Shown one piece after another: positions 35,572 through 45,143 of a DNA stretch of 64,000 nt. The translations under genes were made by a program, and so were the position numbers. The notes below the pieces were generated by a model. The model saw nothing but the letters and a program-made list of their open reading frames with translations. It was not told where the DNA came from and did no database searches. The first letter of the stretch is position 1, and each line of letters opens with the position of its first letter. Source of the DNA: Methanobacterium spitsbergense (GTDB taxonomy: Archaea; Methanobacteriota; Methanobacteria; Methanobacteriales; Methanobacteriaceae); NCBI RefSeq assembly GCF_019931065.1, contig NZ_JAIOUQ010000014.1, positions 1-64,000 of the forward strand, given 5' to 3'.

Positions 35572-38253
35572 CTAAATTTCATTTGGTTTATTCAAATCTG
35601 ATTCTTGTTGTAGATCCCTGAATTTATTTGTAGCTTGGATCCATCCTTCAGACTTAAAATCAATATATCCCTTATCTTTTAGATAGTTAAATGCTCCCCA
35701 ACACCTTAAATGAGAACTGTCAGTTTTAATTTCTAATTTATCTACGAAAGATTTCAAAGCAATTGAACCATTTTCTATTAAAATTGTATAAGATTCGGTT
35801 ATTTCATTATCTTTGATTGAATCATTATCTAATAATGGAATGTCTTCATAATTCGGTTCTTTTAAGTATTTTGGTTTTTTATTGGTTTTATCTTCTACTT
35901 TTAAATATGGAAAATTTTCTGTATTTGATTTTTGTAGTTCTATTTTTATTCCTCTGCTTTCAGCTCTGTTTGTTGCCTTTTCTAAGTTAATTTCAATTTT
36001 TACAGGTTTGGTTTTGTGAATTCTTTTTATTATTTGAAGTTTTTTAAGATCTGATTTTGCACGTTGCCAATTATAATTTTCAATTTCATTAGTCATTAAT
36101 TCAGATAGTTTATTGTATGTTGTATTTTCGATTTTTTCTTCTAAAATTATTTTTAAGAGTATTTCTTCAGTATCGTTGAGTTCATCTTTTCTTTTTTTAC
36201 GATATTCTATAGCATATGAAACCATAAGATCATATAAATCATATTTTATATTGTTATTGTTATCAATCACCTTAGATAATGCTAGAATAGGTAAAAACTT
36301 GTTATAGTCTCTACCTTCAAGTCCTTCTATGTCTCCAATATTTTCATAAGCTTTAATGATTTCATCTTGGTACATTAGAGATGTTGCCATGCATTTTTGT
36401 TGTATAGTTTGGAAGTATGGATCTTTATGGATTTTTGCAGAATTACGGCGTTTATCTTTATCTGAAGTTTCAACCATTTGGATTATAATTCCTTTTTCTT
36501 CTAATACGTCATCTATATCCCTTGTTCCAATAGCTACTGAAGAAGCAACATTAAATTGTTCTAATCCATGATTATCTTTGTTTACCCTGTCAATAGTGGA
36601 ATATAAATACCATGCACTTTCTAAATATTGTGTAATAACTTGTTTTTTCTCATTAGATTTTCTTACTTCTTCATAGTGGTCAATTGTGAAAAATCCTTTT
36701 GTAGCTGAAGCTTTTCTAAATAATAATGCTTCTGATGAACTTCCAGATATATAACCCGATCCATTAAAACATAAATTGCTTAAAAGAGTTAATGCTGTTG
36801 ATTTTCCAACATCTCTCAAACCATAAAAAGTAATATAAGGAAACCATACAAAAATAGCTCTAAGATATGTTCCTAAAACCCATAGAACAAAAAAATAATG
36901 TTCATTTTGATTTTTAAGTTCAAGATATACCTGTGTATTTTGAAGCACTGAATCAAAAAGCTCTGAGATATTATTATATGCAAAATTACCATTTATATGT
37001 ATTTGATGCGATAAATCACGTATAGCCCTTAATGTTCTTTCATTGAGGGGTTGTTTGTAACCTTTACATATATACACATTTTCGGGGGGTTCTTTTTTTA
37101 TCGTATCAAACTTTTGTAATGCTTTAATTAATTTATTACGGCTTATCCCGAAGATTCCTTTTATGCCTCCAGAATACACTGAAGCATAGATTAAACCATC
37201 TATGTCGTTGAAGAACATTCCATGATTAATATTTTTATCATTTTTCTCTGTTTTTCTAAAAAAATCATCTATATCATCTATATCTATTTTATTTTCCTTC
37301 TTAGCTTTTAATGTAGGTGCTTTAATTCCATATTTCAATTGTAAATACTGCAAAGCATGATCCAATCTTGATTCTTTGTTAATACGTTTAATAAAGTCTA
37401 TTACATCCCCAGATTCATCTGAGCTATGGGAATACCAACTTTGTGTTTCTTCAAATATTACAAAACTAGGACTATCAGATTCCTGTTTTTTTATAGGGTT
37501 AAATAGTCTAATAACATTTCCATGTTCTCTTATTTCTTGTGGTTCATACCAATCTGGGAAATGTTCTTTTATTATATCTAACAGACTAAACTTTTCATGT
37601 AATTGCTTTTTAAACTGTTTAATATCGTTTGGTTGTTGGTTTTCTATTTTCTCTATATTTATGAGGCTTTTGGGAAGTTTATTTTTTACATAGTCTTTTA
37701 CATTTTGAACAGTTTTGATTGGTTTATTCTTTACAATTTCATAAAAATTTTGATTATAACTTGAAGGTGGGATCATTACATAAGATCCTATTCCCTGAAT
37801 GTCTAAAGGTAACTTCAAAAATCGTTTCCTTTTATCTACCGGTTCAATGCTATAATAATAAGCATGATAACCTCCATTTGGGGTCTTTGTAATCAATGTT
37901 TCATCATTCTCGAAGTATTCAAAGAATAACTGATTATCCATGTCAACAACTATTAGATATTTATTTTCTCTTAATGGATCTCCACATATTAAAGCATAAT
38001 TGTTGATTTGTTTTCTAATCAATTTTTTTATTGGATATTTCTTTTTTTGATATTCTTTCCAACTATAACCGGGATTTTTAGGAGCATAACCCTTCTTGTT
38101 TTTATCAAAAATTGGTATAATGTTTTTATTTCTTATTTCTTTAGGGAATTTATCTAAGAACTTCGAAACATTTTTATTCTCTTGAAACATATTCTCTTTT
38201 GGTAGGACATCTGTTTGGCGACGTACTGTCTTATCATTTTTTTTATTTTCCAT
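35572..38253 (-). CDS. Primase-polymerase / superfamily 3-like helicase of a plasmid or virus
   Basis: 893 residues. The N-terminal archaeo-eukaryotic primase (Prim-Pol) domain has D104/D106 in YLIVVDMDNQ, H130 in NGGYHAYYY and D151 in LDIQGIGSYVMIPPS. A middle region (FSLLDIIKEHFPDWYEP...WYSHSSDESGDVIDFI) recalls a primase zinc-finger remnant. The ATPase domain has Walker A GLRDVGKST near residue 475 and Walker B GFFTIDHYEE near 520. The C-terminal 250 residues probably hold winged helices. This is the replication protein of the integrated element, probably acting at the repeat region around 33 kb. Confidence 0.85.
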   Translation of the reverse strand: MENKKNDKTVRRQTDVLPKENMFQENKNVSKFLDKFPKEIRNKNIIPIFDKNKKGYAPKNPGYSWKEYQKKKYPIKKLIRKQINNYALICGDPLRENKYLIVVDMDNQLFFEYFENDETLITKTPNGGYHAYYYSIEPVDKRKRFLKLPLDIQGIGSYVMIPPSSYNQNFYEIVKNKPIKTVQNVKDYVKNKLPKSLINIEKIENQQPNDIKQFKKQLHEKFSLLDIIKEHFPDWYEPQEIREHGNVIRLFNPIKKQESDSPSFVIFEETQSWYSHSSDESGDVIDFIKRINKESRLDHALQYLQLKYGIKAPTLKAKKENKIDIDDIDDFFRKTEKNDKNINHGMFFNDIDGLIYASVYSGGIKGIFGISRNKLIKALQKFDTIKKEPPENVYICKGYKQPLNERTLRAIRDLSHQIHINGNFAYNNISELFDSVLQNTQVYLELKNQNEHYFFVLWVLGTYLRAIFVWFPYITFYGLRDVGKSTALTLLSNLCFNGSGYISGSSSEALLFRKASATKGFFTIDHYEEVRKSNEKKQVITQYLESAWYLYSTIDRVNKDNHGLEQFNVASSVAIGTRDIDDVLEEKGIIIQMVETSDKDKRRNSAKIHKDPYFQTIQQKCMATSLMYQDEIIKAYENIGDIEGLEGRDYNKFLPILALSKVIDNNNNIKYDLYDLMVSYAIEYRKKRKDELNDTEEILLKIILEEKIENTTYNKLSELMTNEIENYNWQRAKSDLKKLQIIKRIHKTKPVKIEINLEKATNRAESRGIKIELQKSNTENFPYLKVEDKTNKKPKYLKEPNYEDIPLLDNDSIKDNEITESYTILIENGSIALKSFVDKLEIKTDSSHLRCWGAFNYLKDKGYIDFKSEGWIQATNKFRDLQQESDLNKPNEI

Positions 38254-38286
38254 TTAGAATCACCTTTATGAATCATTTTTATCATT

Positions 38287-38403
38287 TTATATAATTCCTT
38301 CCAGTTCTAAAAGTTTTTTTATGATTTTAATATAGTCTGGCGGGTTGTCCATGTCTTTTTTTTCTTCGTAAAGTTTTTTAATATCTTCAATAAACTTAGA
38401 CAT
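38287..38403 (-). CDS. Very small protein between the AbrB-like and primase genes
   Basis: 38 residues: MSKFIEDIKKLYEEKKDMDN, then PPDYIKIIKKLLELEGII. GGTGAT lies four bases before the ATG, inside the end of the AbrB-like gene, which it overlaps by 8 bp. It is therefore translationally coupled in the AbrB-primase operon. Two short helices separated by NPP; function unknown. Confidence 0.6.
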   Translation of the reverse strand: MSKFIEDIKKLYEEKKDMDNPPDYIKIIKKLLELEGII

Positions 38404-38569
38404 TTTTATCACCGTTTATTTTTAATATTAAACTCTTATGGTTTCCTTCTTTTACATTCCAAGAGAGTTTATCACCTTTTTTTATGTTCATTTCTTTAAC
38501 CCATATTTTTGGAATATAAATATAGAAAGATCCTTTAACTTCCTGAACTGAGACATTATTTAGTTTCAC
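38396..38569 (-). CDS. AbrB/SpoVT-type transcription regulator
   Basis: 57 residues from a GTG start at 38569, which has GGAGGTG six bases upstream; an ATG at 38584 would overlap that site. Swapped-hairpin AbrB layout: KLNNVSVQEVKGSFYIYIPK, IWVKEMNIKKGDKLSWNV. It heads the operon with the 38-residue gene and the primase-helicase and probably controls it. TATA-rich DNA with TAAATATTTAC/TATTTACCGATAAATA-type repeats lies between it and the divergent gene at 38787. Confidence 0.75.
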   Translation of the reverse strand: MKLNNVSVQEVKGSFYIYIPKIWVKEMNIKKGDKLSWNVKEGNHKSLILKINGDKNV

Positions 38570-38786
38570 CGTATGCACCTCCATTTTGTTATACTTAAGA
38601 ATTGCTTGATTTTTTATCTATTTAAAGATTTTTTTTATCTTTAAAATCAAAATTAGTAAATATTTACTTCTTTTTTTGTTTTTGATAGATACTTATTGGT
38701 TTTAATATTTTTGATAAGTATTTACCGATAAATAAAAATTAGATAAAAATTAATCTAAAAATAATGAATTGGAGGTTGATTCAAAA

Positions 38787-39872
38787 ATGGCACATAGAAA
38801 TCAAACTAAATTACGGAGAAGTTTCATAATTCAAACACTTTTGGATGGTAATGAATGGCACACTCAAGAAATTCTAAAAAAAATAGGTGATTTAGAATAT
38901 AAACGTTATTGTAGGGGTAAAGGTGTTTCTTATCAAGGTGATATAACTTTTATACCTGAAACAATAAACCCGGTAAATAATCCCAAACTCTCAATAATCT
39001 TAGGTAATTTAGTAAAAGAGGGGATACTTAGAACAAGAGCAATTTCGAGATTTGAAAAAGAAGGGAGTAAAAGATCTAGTGGAAATGTGTATTGGCTTGT
39101 TAAAAGTAATAAAGTACTTTATTTGATTTTGAAAAAAATAAATGGCTCTTTTGCTCGTTTAGATCTGCTATCTTCAGAATATGGCAAAAAATTAATAAAT
39201 TTAGACTTAGTTGATGAAATAACTAAAATATTGAATCCCCTATGGACTGAAGAAGACAGACAATTTATCTTCTCTACTTTTAAAATATCTCCAACAGCAT
39301 TATACAATTCATTAGAGGCATATTTCATTAAAGATAAGTATTGGTTTAAAAGTTGTTATCCAAAAACGAATGAGATAGTTCGTTTGCATATGAAAGAAAA
39401 ATTTTTAATGGATCTCAAATTTTGGTTATATAATGATATGCAAACTACTCCTTTACGTGGTATGATTGATATTAAACTCATTTTTGATGTTTCAGTTTCC
39501 ATAAAAATCGATAAGAAAGAAATAAAACAGAATAGTAAAATTGAAAGCCTTGAACCACCCATATACATGACTTCAGAACAGGTTTTAAAAAAAGTTCAGT
39601 TTGATGAAGAATGTAAACCAACAGAACTAGTTGAGTTAGAAAATGAGTTAGATACGTTACGAAATACTGAAGAAACATTAAAACGATATGTTTATGATTG
39701 TTTAAGGGAATTTTCAGAAGAAAAAGGAGAAGAAAAGAAACAAAAAAGAGATGAATTAATAAAAGAATATTATATTGTGAAATCAAATTTGAAAAAAAAA
39801 TTAGTTCCATTAGAGCGAAAATTCTATCGAATGAATAAAAAATATATGAATGATTTTCCCTTTAAGATATGA
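38787..39872 (+). CDS. Winged-helix protein with coiled-coil C-terminus
   Basis: 361 residues from the ATG at 38787 (GGAGGTTGAT upstream). The first 110 residues look like a winged helix: RRSFIIQTLLDGNEWHTQEILKKIG, then PKLSIILGNLVKEGILRTR and a basic wing. The middle is helical and the last 100 residues form a charged coiled coil (VELENELDTLRNTEETLKRY...KKLVPLERKFYRMNKKY). No known family recognised. It is divergent from the AbrB-like gene, convergent with the integrase (15 bp apart) and probably a regulator or partition-type protein. Confidence 0.6.
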   Translation: MAHRNQTKLRRSFIIQTLLDGNEWHTQEILKKIGDLEYKRYCRGKGVSYQGDITFIPETINPVNNPKLSIILGNLVKEGILRTRAISRFEKEGSKRSSGNVYWLVKSNKVLYLILKKINGSFARLDLLSSEYGKKLINLDLVDEITKILNPLWTEEDRQFIFSTFKISPTALYNSLEAYFIKDKYWFKSCYPKTNEIVRLHMKEKFLMDLKFWLYNDMQTTPLRGMIDIKLIFDVSVSIKIDKKEIKQNSKIESLEPPIYMTSEQVLKKVQFDEECKPTELVELENELDTLRNTEETLKRYVYDCLREFSEEKGEEKKQKRDELIKEYYIVKSNLKKKLVPLERKFYRMNKKYMNDFPFKI

Positions 39873-39887
39873 ATTAGGATAATATGC

Positions 39888-41186
39888 TTATTTAATCCTA
39901 TCCTTAGCAAATTCTTTATCAAGATAAAGCTGTTCCATATATTTTATTCTTTTATCCATCCTAGCCATTTCTTCATCTTTTTCAGCTTTTAGATTTTTAA
40001 TTTCTTCATCTTTTGCTTTAGAATCATTTTCATATAGGTCTTTTAATTGTTTATTTTCTTTTTGAAGTTTTTCAATAGCTTCTAAATTTTCTTCCATTAC
40101 CACTTCTTCGTTAATAGATAAGTGTGGCAAAGCTTTACGATAATTATTTTTTAGATTTGCATAGTTGTTAGGGTTAAAATACCTCTCTGCAACATCACCT
40201 GTTTTTTGACCCATCAAATATTTAACATCATCTGTATTAATATTGGCTTCATTCCTTAATTGGTTAGCAAACCATTTTCTTAATTTATGACTCCTAAAAT
40301 AATTTCTTTCTTTTCCATTAACTTCTATTCTATTGAAAATTTTTCTATATCTATGCATACGGTCAATATAATTCTCCACAACACGAGGTTTTAACCTCAA
40401 ATCCTGAAGATGTTTGTTTCCATCTTCTTTAGGTAACCTTGAGATGTTCTTCATGAATATAGGTGATTCTGGTTCTAAATATTTTTCATCTCTTGATTCT
40501 AGTAAAGATGCTATGCTGTGAAGGACTTCCGGACCAGCAAAAGTATAAAATTCTATGTCAGTTTTTTTCCTCCGCAAATCAAAACATCCAATAAGATTAC
40601 TATCACTTTTAACTTTATAAATTGCTTCTTTAAGAGTCAAATCCTCATTTTTTCCACTAACTGCATCAATAAAATCTTTAACATCCAATAAAAGAGCATC
40701 ACTTAAGGACAAACCGGTCTGTGCTTGAGTTATAAAAAATGCTTGATATGTAGGTGAACTATTTTTAATTGCTTTTCTTATATCTTCAACAGTTAAAGCA
40801 TGTTTAAAGTCTTCTTGGATCTTTTTTTTAGATATATCCGGAATAGGTGTAGGTTTAAGTTTGAAGATATGATAAAAACTTTTAATTTTGCTTATTTGTA
40901 AATTTATAGTTCCATATGAATAATTTTTTTTAGAATTTACCAAATAGGTAACATAATCATCAAAGGCTTCATTGAGCCACATATCAAACTCTGGAGTACG
41001 TTCTATCAAGTCTTTCTTATGTATATTGTATAATTCTGTTGGATTTTTATTAGTAAAATTGCAGAAATCCCTTATTGCATATATATAACCCTCTATGGTA
41101 GACGATGATATTCCTGTTTTCTTTTTTAAGAACTTTTTTAACGTACTATCATTTTCTATATCTTTTTTTGTTAATTTTCCTGACAT
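39888..41186 (-). CDS. Tyrosine recombinase/integrase with altered box I
   Basis: 432 residues from the ATG at 41186 (435 from a GTG). An N-terminal SAM-like core-binding domain (about 10-115) is followed by the catalytic domain. H303 and R306 lie in SHKLRKWFANQ and Y339 in VAERYFNPNN; a beta-strand Lys is likely at 211. The box I arginine expected in TGLRISEL is a serine here (QTGLSLSDALLL). The C-terminal 80 residues are a coiled coil. It lies at the right edge of the island, as expected for the enzyme that integrated it. If box I Arg is truly lost, the protein may be inactive or a variant family. Confidence 0.85.
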   Translation of the reverse strand: MSGKLTKKDIENDSTLKKFLKKKTGISSSTIEGYIYAIRDFCNFTNKNPTELYNIHKKDLIERTPEFDMWLNEAFDDYVTYLVNSKKNYSYGTINLQISKIKSFYHIFKLKPTPIPDISKKKIQEDFKHALTVEDIRKAIKNSSPTYQAFFITQAQTGLSLSDALLLDVKDFIDAVSGKNEDLTLKEAIYKVKSDSNLIGCFDLRRKKTDIEFYTFAGPEVLHSIASLLESRDEKYLEPESPIFMKNISRLPKEDGNKHLQDLRLKPRVVENYIDRMHRYRKIFNRIEVNGKERNYFRSHKLRKWFANQLRNEANINTDDVKYLMGQKTGDVAERYFNPNNYANLKNNYRKALPHLSINEEVVMEENLEAIEKLQKENKQLKDLYENDSKAKDEEIKNLKAEKDEEMARMDKRIKYMEQLYLDKEFAKDRIK

Positions 41187-41323
41187 ATCACTCACTAAAT
41201 ATATTATTCATAATCATAATATAAAAAGGTTCTTCTTAAGAATAGTCTTTAAGGTGATAATGTGTGTTTGGAACTTGTAACTCCAAAACGTGAATTATAA
41301 AATAATCCTGGCCGGTGTATAAA

Positions 41324-42007
41324 ATGGAAAAAATTAAGATCCTGATAGTTGAGGATGAAAGTATACTCGCTTTAGGACTGAAAAAGAAGTTAGAAAATTT
41401 AGGATATACTGTTACCGATATTGCTGCTTCTGGCCCTGAAACAATTAAAAAGGTAGCTCAAAACAAGCCAGATATTATTATGATGGATATTGTAATTAAG
41501 GGAGATATGGATGGTATAGAAACAGCTGCAAAATTAAATGAAACAGAATCAATACCAGTAATTTACCTTACAGCCTATGCTGATGATGAAATACTCAAAA
41601 GGGCAGCTACTACAGAACCTTATGGTTACATACTTAAACCTTATAAGGAAAAGGAATTGAAAGCCAATATCGAAATGACAATTTATCGAAAAAAGGCAGA
41701 ACAAGAAGAAATTCTGGACTATGAAGATGTTTACAGAGGAGTAACTAGTTTTATAAACAAAAACGAAGACTCATTTAAAAAAGCCATATTTGGGTCATCA
41801 CTAGATGAAATTGACACATCACTAGACATAGGTACAAACAAAATATACATCACAGCTCCAAGGGGACAGAAATCATCAACTAACGAAGATGTTTCAAAAA
41901 TACTAACCAAAATAGCATTAGAATTTGTTGATAAATATGGTGGAGAATTTACCATATATCCTAAAGGTGATGAAATATGTTTAGAATTGGATAAACCTAA
42001 CTTTTAA
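41324..42007 (+). CDS. Response regulator with an unnamed C-terminal domain
   Basis: 227 residues from the ATG at 41324. The receiver domain (1-125) has acidic VEDES, phospho-acceptor Asp in PDIIMMDIVIKGDMDG, Thr in YLTAYAD and Lys in YILKPYKEKEL. The C-terminal 100 residues (SLDIGTNKIYITAPRG...YGGEFTIYPKGDEICLELD) match the small protein at 13866-14183. There is no HTH, so the output is probably protein-protein. Methanobacterium has many such receivers working with HisKA_2 kinases, two of which lie at 45.8 and 55.3 kb. Confidence 0.88.
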   Translation: MEKIKILIVEDESILALGLKKKLENLGYTVTDIAASGPETIKKVAQNKPDIIMMDIVIKGDMDGIETAAKLNETESIPVIYLTAYADDEILKRAATTEPYGYILKPYKEKELKANIEMTIYRKKAEQEEILDYEDVYRGVTSFINKNEDSFKKAIFGSSLDEIDTSLDIGTNKIYITAPRGQKSSTNEDVSKILTKIALEFVDKYGGEFTIYPKGDEICLELDKPNF

Positions 42008-42096
42008 TTTATTAAATATCCAAAGGGAATAATTATTTCCCTTAAAATCAATTCCAATCCTTAGATCTAAAATAATTTATTCTATTTTTTTTTATT

Positions 42097-43548
42097 TTAA
42101 TCAATTTTTGTTTCAATTAATGAAGGATCTGTTACCAAATTAACATCATCCTGTTCAGTATCATCTGGTTTATGGAGTTTACTGTTATGCATTCCATATA
42201 CCAAATAAACTGAGACACCAATTATGAGACTTATTACAAATCTCTGCAACGTTGTTGATGAGAGTTGAGTTATTAAAAACAGACATGAAATAATTGAAAT
42301 AATGGGAATCCATGGTACCAATGGACATTTAAATCCCCTTGGTATGTCTGGCTGCTGTCTCCGTAGTACAATAACCGAAATTGCAAGGAAGATAAATGCT
42401 GAGAGAGTTCCAATGTTTACAAGTTCAATAATCAGTGCTAACGGTAAGAAAGCTGCTATTAATGCGGCAACAGTTCCAACTAACATTATACTTGTTATTG
42501 GAGATTTGAAGTTAGGATGAACTTTGGAGAACAGTTCTGGTAATAATCCATCTCTGCTCATTGAAAAGAATATTCTAGTTTGTCCAAAAAGACTGGTGAG
42601 AAGTACGGATGTGATACCACATAATGCGCCCACAGATACTATTGAAGCTACCACATTGGAACCAACATATTGTAATGCAAATGCAACAGGTGCAGCGTTA
42701 TTTAAAAGATTATAAGGCACCATACCAGTTAGTACGGCTGCAACAACAATATATAATATCGAACTGATTATCAGAGATCCAATTATACCTTTTGGTAAAT
42801 TTTTTTGAGGATCTTTTGTTTCTTCAGCAGCAGTGGAAACTGCATCAAATCCTATGTATGCAAAGAAAACCATGGCAGCACCCTGAAATACTCCCGCAAT
42901 ACCAAATGGAGTGAATGGAGTGTAATTTGCAAAGTTAATGTATTTAATACTAACTATTATAAAAAGCAAAATTATGGCTAAATTAGCTATGACTATTATT
43001 GCATTTACACGAGTACTTTCTTTAGCACCTAAAATAAGTACTCCAGTTAATAGTGCTATTATCAAGACTGCAGGTAAATTAATTAATCCGCCCATGGCCA
43101 ATGATCCAGTTAAATAAGTTGGAAAATTTATTCCAGCAGAACTTAAAAGACCAACACTGTAAGATGACCAACCAACAGCAACAGCAGATGCAGATATTAA
43201 ATATTCAAAAATCAACACCCATCCAATCATCCACGCCCATATTTCGCCTAAAGTAACGTATGTATATGTATAAACACTTCCTGATATCGGTATCATAGAT
43301 GCGAATTCTGCATAACATAAAGCTGTAAATGCACATGCGATAGCTGATATTACAAATGATATTAACAGGGCGGGACCTGAATAATTTGCTGCTGCAACTC
43401 CGGTTACAATGAATATTCCTGCACCAATAATGCTTCCAAGTCCAAGGAGTATTAAGCCAACGGGGCCGATAGAACGTTTAAGACTTTTATCGGCATTAGA
43501 GGATAATAGGTCATTGATAGGTTTTTTTGAAAAGATTTTTCTGCTCAT
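42097..43548 (-). CDS. APC-superfamily amino-acid permease
   Basis: 483 residues, about 12 membrane segments. Signature features: GLGSIIGAGIFIVTG in segment 1, CYAEFASMIPISGSVYTYTYVTLGE in segment 3 and FFAYIGFDAVSTAAEETKDPQKNLP after segment 6. This is the cationic-amino-acid/YfnA-type branch. It is a close paralogue of the gene 50 bp upstream and probably in one operon with it. The direction (uptake or exchange) and substrate are not visible. No ribosome site stands out before the ATG. Confidence 0.9.
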   Translation of the reverse strand: MSRKIFSKKPINDLLSSNADKSLKRSIGPVGLILLGLGSIIGAGIFIVTGVAAANYSGPALLISFVISAIACAFTALCYAEFASMIPISGSVYTYTYVTLGEIWAWMIGWVLIFEYLISASAVAVGWSSYSVGLLSSAGINFPTYLTGSLAMGGLINLPAVLIIALLTGVLILGAKESTRVNAIIVIANLAIILLFIIVSIKYINFANYTPFTPFGIAGVFQGAAMVFFAYIGFDAVSTAAEETKDPQKNLPKGIIGSLIISSILYIVVAAVLTGMVPYNLLNNAAPVAFALQYVGSNVVASIVSVGALCGITSVLLTSLFGQTRIFFSMSRDGLLPELFSKVHPNFKSPITSIMLVGTVAALIAAFLPLALIIELVNIGTLSAFIFLAISVIVLRRQQPDIPRGFKCPLVPWIPIISIISCLFLITQLSSTTLQRFVISLIIGVSVYLVYGMHNSKLHKPDDTEQDDVNLVTDPSLIETKID

Positions 43549-43598
43549 GATTCTGCCATGTTCTTTAGTAAAAATATAAAAAAAGAGAAATAATTTAT

Positions 43599-45047
43599 TT
43601 ATTTTGATGAAGGAGTTTCAAGAGGTGGTTCATACCCTTCGACTTCACTATCAATTAGTTTTTCCTTGGCTTCGAACATTCCTCTGTATTTTCCATACGC
43701 AAAGTATATAACAACTCCCAATACAAGCCATACTGCGAATATCTCGATGATATTTACTTTAAGCTGAGCTATTAAAGATATACTGAAAATTATTGATAAT
43801 ACGGGGATTACAGGTACTAATGGACATTTAAATGCCCTTTTAATTTCAGGTTTTTGATATCTAAGTATTAAAACTGAGAGTGCAAGGAATATAAATGCTG
43901 AAAGTGCACCAACATTAACCAATTCAAATATACTGTCCATTGAGAAAAATGCTGCAACAATTGTTGCAAGTGCACCTACAAGGAGTATACTAGTTACTGG
44001 TGCTTGGCATCCTTCCTTAACATTTGAAAACACTTTTGGAAGTAAACCGTCCCGGCTCATTGCAAATATTATCCTAGCTTTACTAAACATATTCACAAGA
44101 ACAACAGTTGTAAGGCCTGCAATCGCTCCTATTGTAATTACTGTAAATGCCCACTGAACACCAACGTGTTGAAGTGCGAAAGAAACTGGTGATGCATTGT
44201 TTAACAAGTTAAACGGAACCATACCGGTCATTACTGCAGCAACTGCAATATATAATATTGAGCTGATTATTAGGGAACCTATAATTCCTATTGGAATGGT
44301 TCTTCCTGGATTTTTCGTTTCTTCTGCTGCGGATGCAACAGCATCGAAACCAAGGTATGCAAAGAATACCATTGCTGCGCCTTGGAATACTCCTGTTAAT
44401 CCATATGGGGTGAATGGATGATAGTTTGAAGGATTGATGAATTGTATGCCAACTGTAATGAAAAGTAATATGACTGCAACTTTTATAAAAACTATAACTG
44501 CGTTTACACGTGCACTTTCTTGTGCTCCACGTACCAGAACTGCTGTTAAAATTAGAACAATCAGTGCTGCTGGTAAATTTATGAGTGATCCTCCTACACC
44601 ATAAGGGCCACTTATTACTGCTGGTAGTGCTATTCCCATAGATGTTACAAGAGCAACTGCATATGATGACCAACCAATTGCAACTGCTGAAGATGCAATG
44701 AGATACTGTAGTATCATTATCCATCCCATTATCCAAGCCCATATTTCACCCATTGTTATGTAAGTGTAAGTATAAACACTTCCTGCAATGGGTATCATTG
44801 ATGCAAATTCTGCATAGCAAAGAGCTGTAAATGTGCATGCTATTGCAGCTATAATGAAGGACAGTATAAGTGCGGGTCCTGATGCTGCGGATGCAACACC
44901 GGTGACAATAAATATACCCGCACCAATTATACCTCCAACACCCATTATTGTCAATCCAAAGGGCCCTATGGATCTTTTTAATGTAGTATCATTTTCTGCA
45001 CATTCTAGGGCCTCATGAATGCACTTTTTTTTAAATATCCTCTTCAT
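43599..45047 (-). CDS. APC-superfamily amino-acid permease, paralogue
   Basis: 482 residues with the same 12-segment fold and motifs as its neighbour: GVGGIIGAGIFIVTG, CYAEFASMIPIAGSVYTYTY and FFAYLGFDAVASAAEETKNPG. The GGGGA ribosome site before the ATG is good. First gene of a two-permease operon. A roughly 240-base leader with strong inverted repeats (45144-45288) lies upstream, suggesting RNA-level control by an amino acid or related ligand. The antisense reading frame at 44209-44742 is a shadow. Confidence 0.9.
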   Translation of the reverse strand: MKRIFKKKCIHEALECAENDTTLKRSIGPFGLTIMGVGGIIGAGIFIVTGVASAASGPALILSFIIAAIACTFTALCYAEFASMIPIAGSVYTYTYITMGEIWAWIMGWIMILQYLIASSAVAIGWSSYAVALVTSMGIALPAVISGPYGVGGSLINLPAALIVLILTAVLVRGAQESARVNAVIVFIKVAVILLFITVGIQFINPSNYHPFTPYGLTGVFQGAAMVFFAYLGFDAVASAAEETKNPGRTIPIGIIGSLIISSILYIAVAAVMTGMVPFNLLNNASPVSFALQHVGVQWAFTVITIGAIAGLTTVVLVNMFSKARIIFAMSRDGLLPKVFSNVKEGCQAPVTSILLVGALATIVAAFFSMDSIFELVNVGALSAFIFLALSVLILRYQKPEIKRAFKCPLVPVIPVLSIIFSISLIAQLKVNIIEIFAVWLVLGVVIYFAYGKYRGMFEAKEKLIDSEVEGYEPPLETPSSK

Positions 45048-45143
45048 ATTTATTCCCCTTTCATACCGTTTTCAGTTGTGATAAATAATAGTAAAATAAA
45101 ATTATTTTTTTGATAAGTTTGTATTGTTCTTTAAATTTTTTTT

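Larger units (their letters stand above)
14471..41300. mobile_element. Accessory island: defence genes plus integrated plasmid/virus-like module
   Basis: Boundaries are approximate. The right end is set by the tyrosine recombinase (start near 41186). The left end is set where conserved chromosomal genes give way to AT-rich defence genes. Inside are a PLD-like module, a toxin-antitoxin pair, type IIG restriction-modification, a Shedu-like nuclease, RHH repeats, a repeat-rich candidate origin and a primase-polymerase/helicase. No tRNA lies at either edge and I found no clear direct-repeat attachment sites, so the island may be a composite of several insertions. Confidence 0.6.

Noticed and set aside
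40107..40116. CTTCTTCGTTAA inside the integrase gene as an operator
   Set aside because: It lies within coding sequence far from any start and lacks the inverted partner.
44209..44742. Long antisense reading frame rich in Cys, Ser and Arg
   Set aside because: It lies inside the second permease gene in another frame, with composition typical of a shadow frame and no ribosome site.
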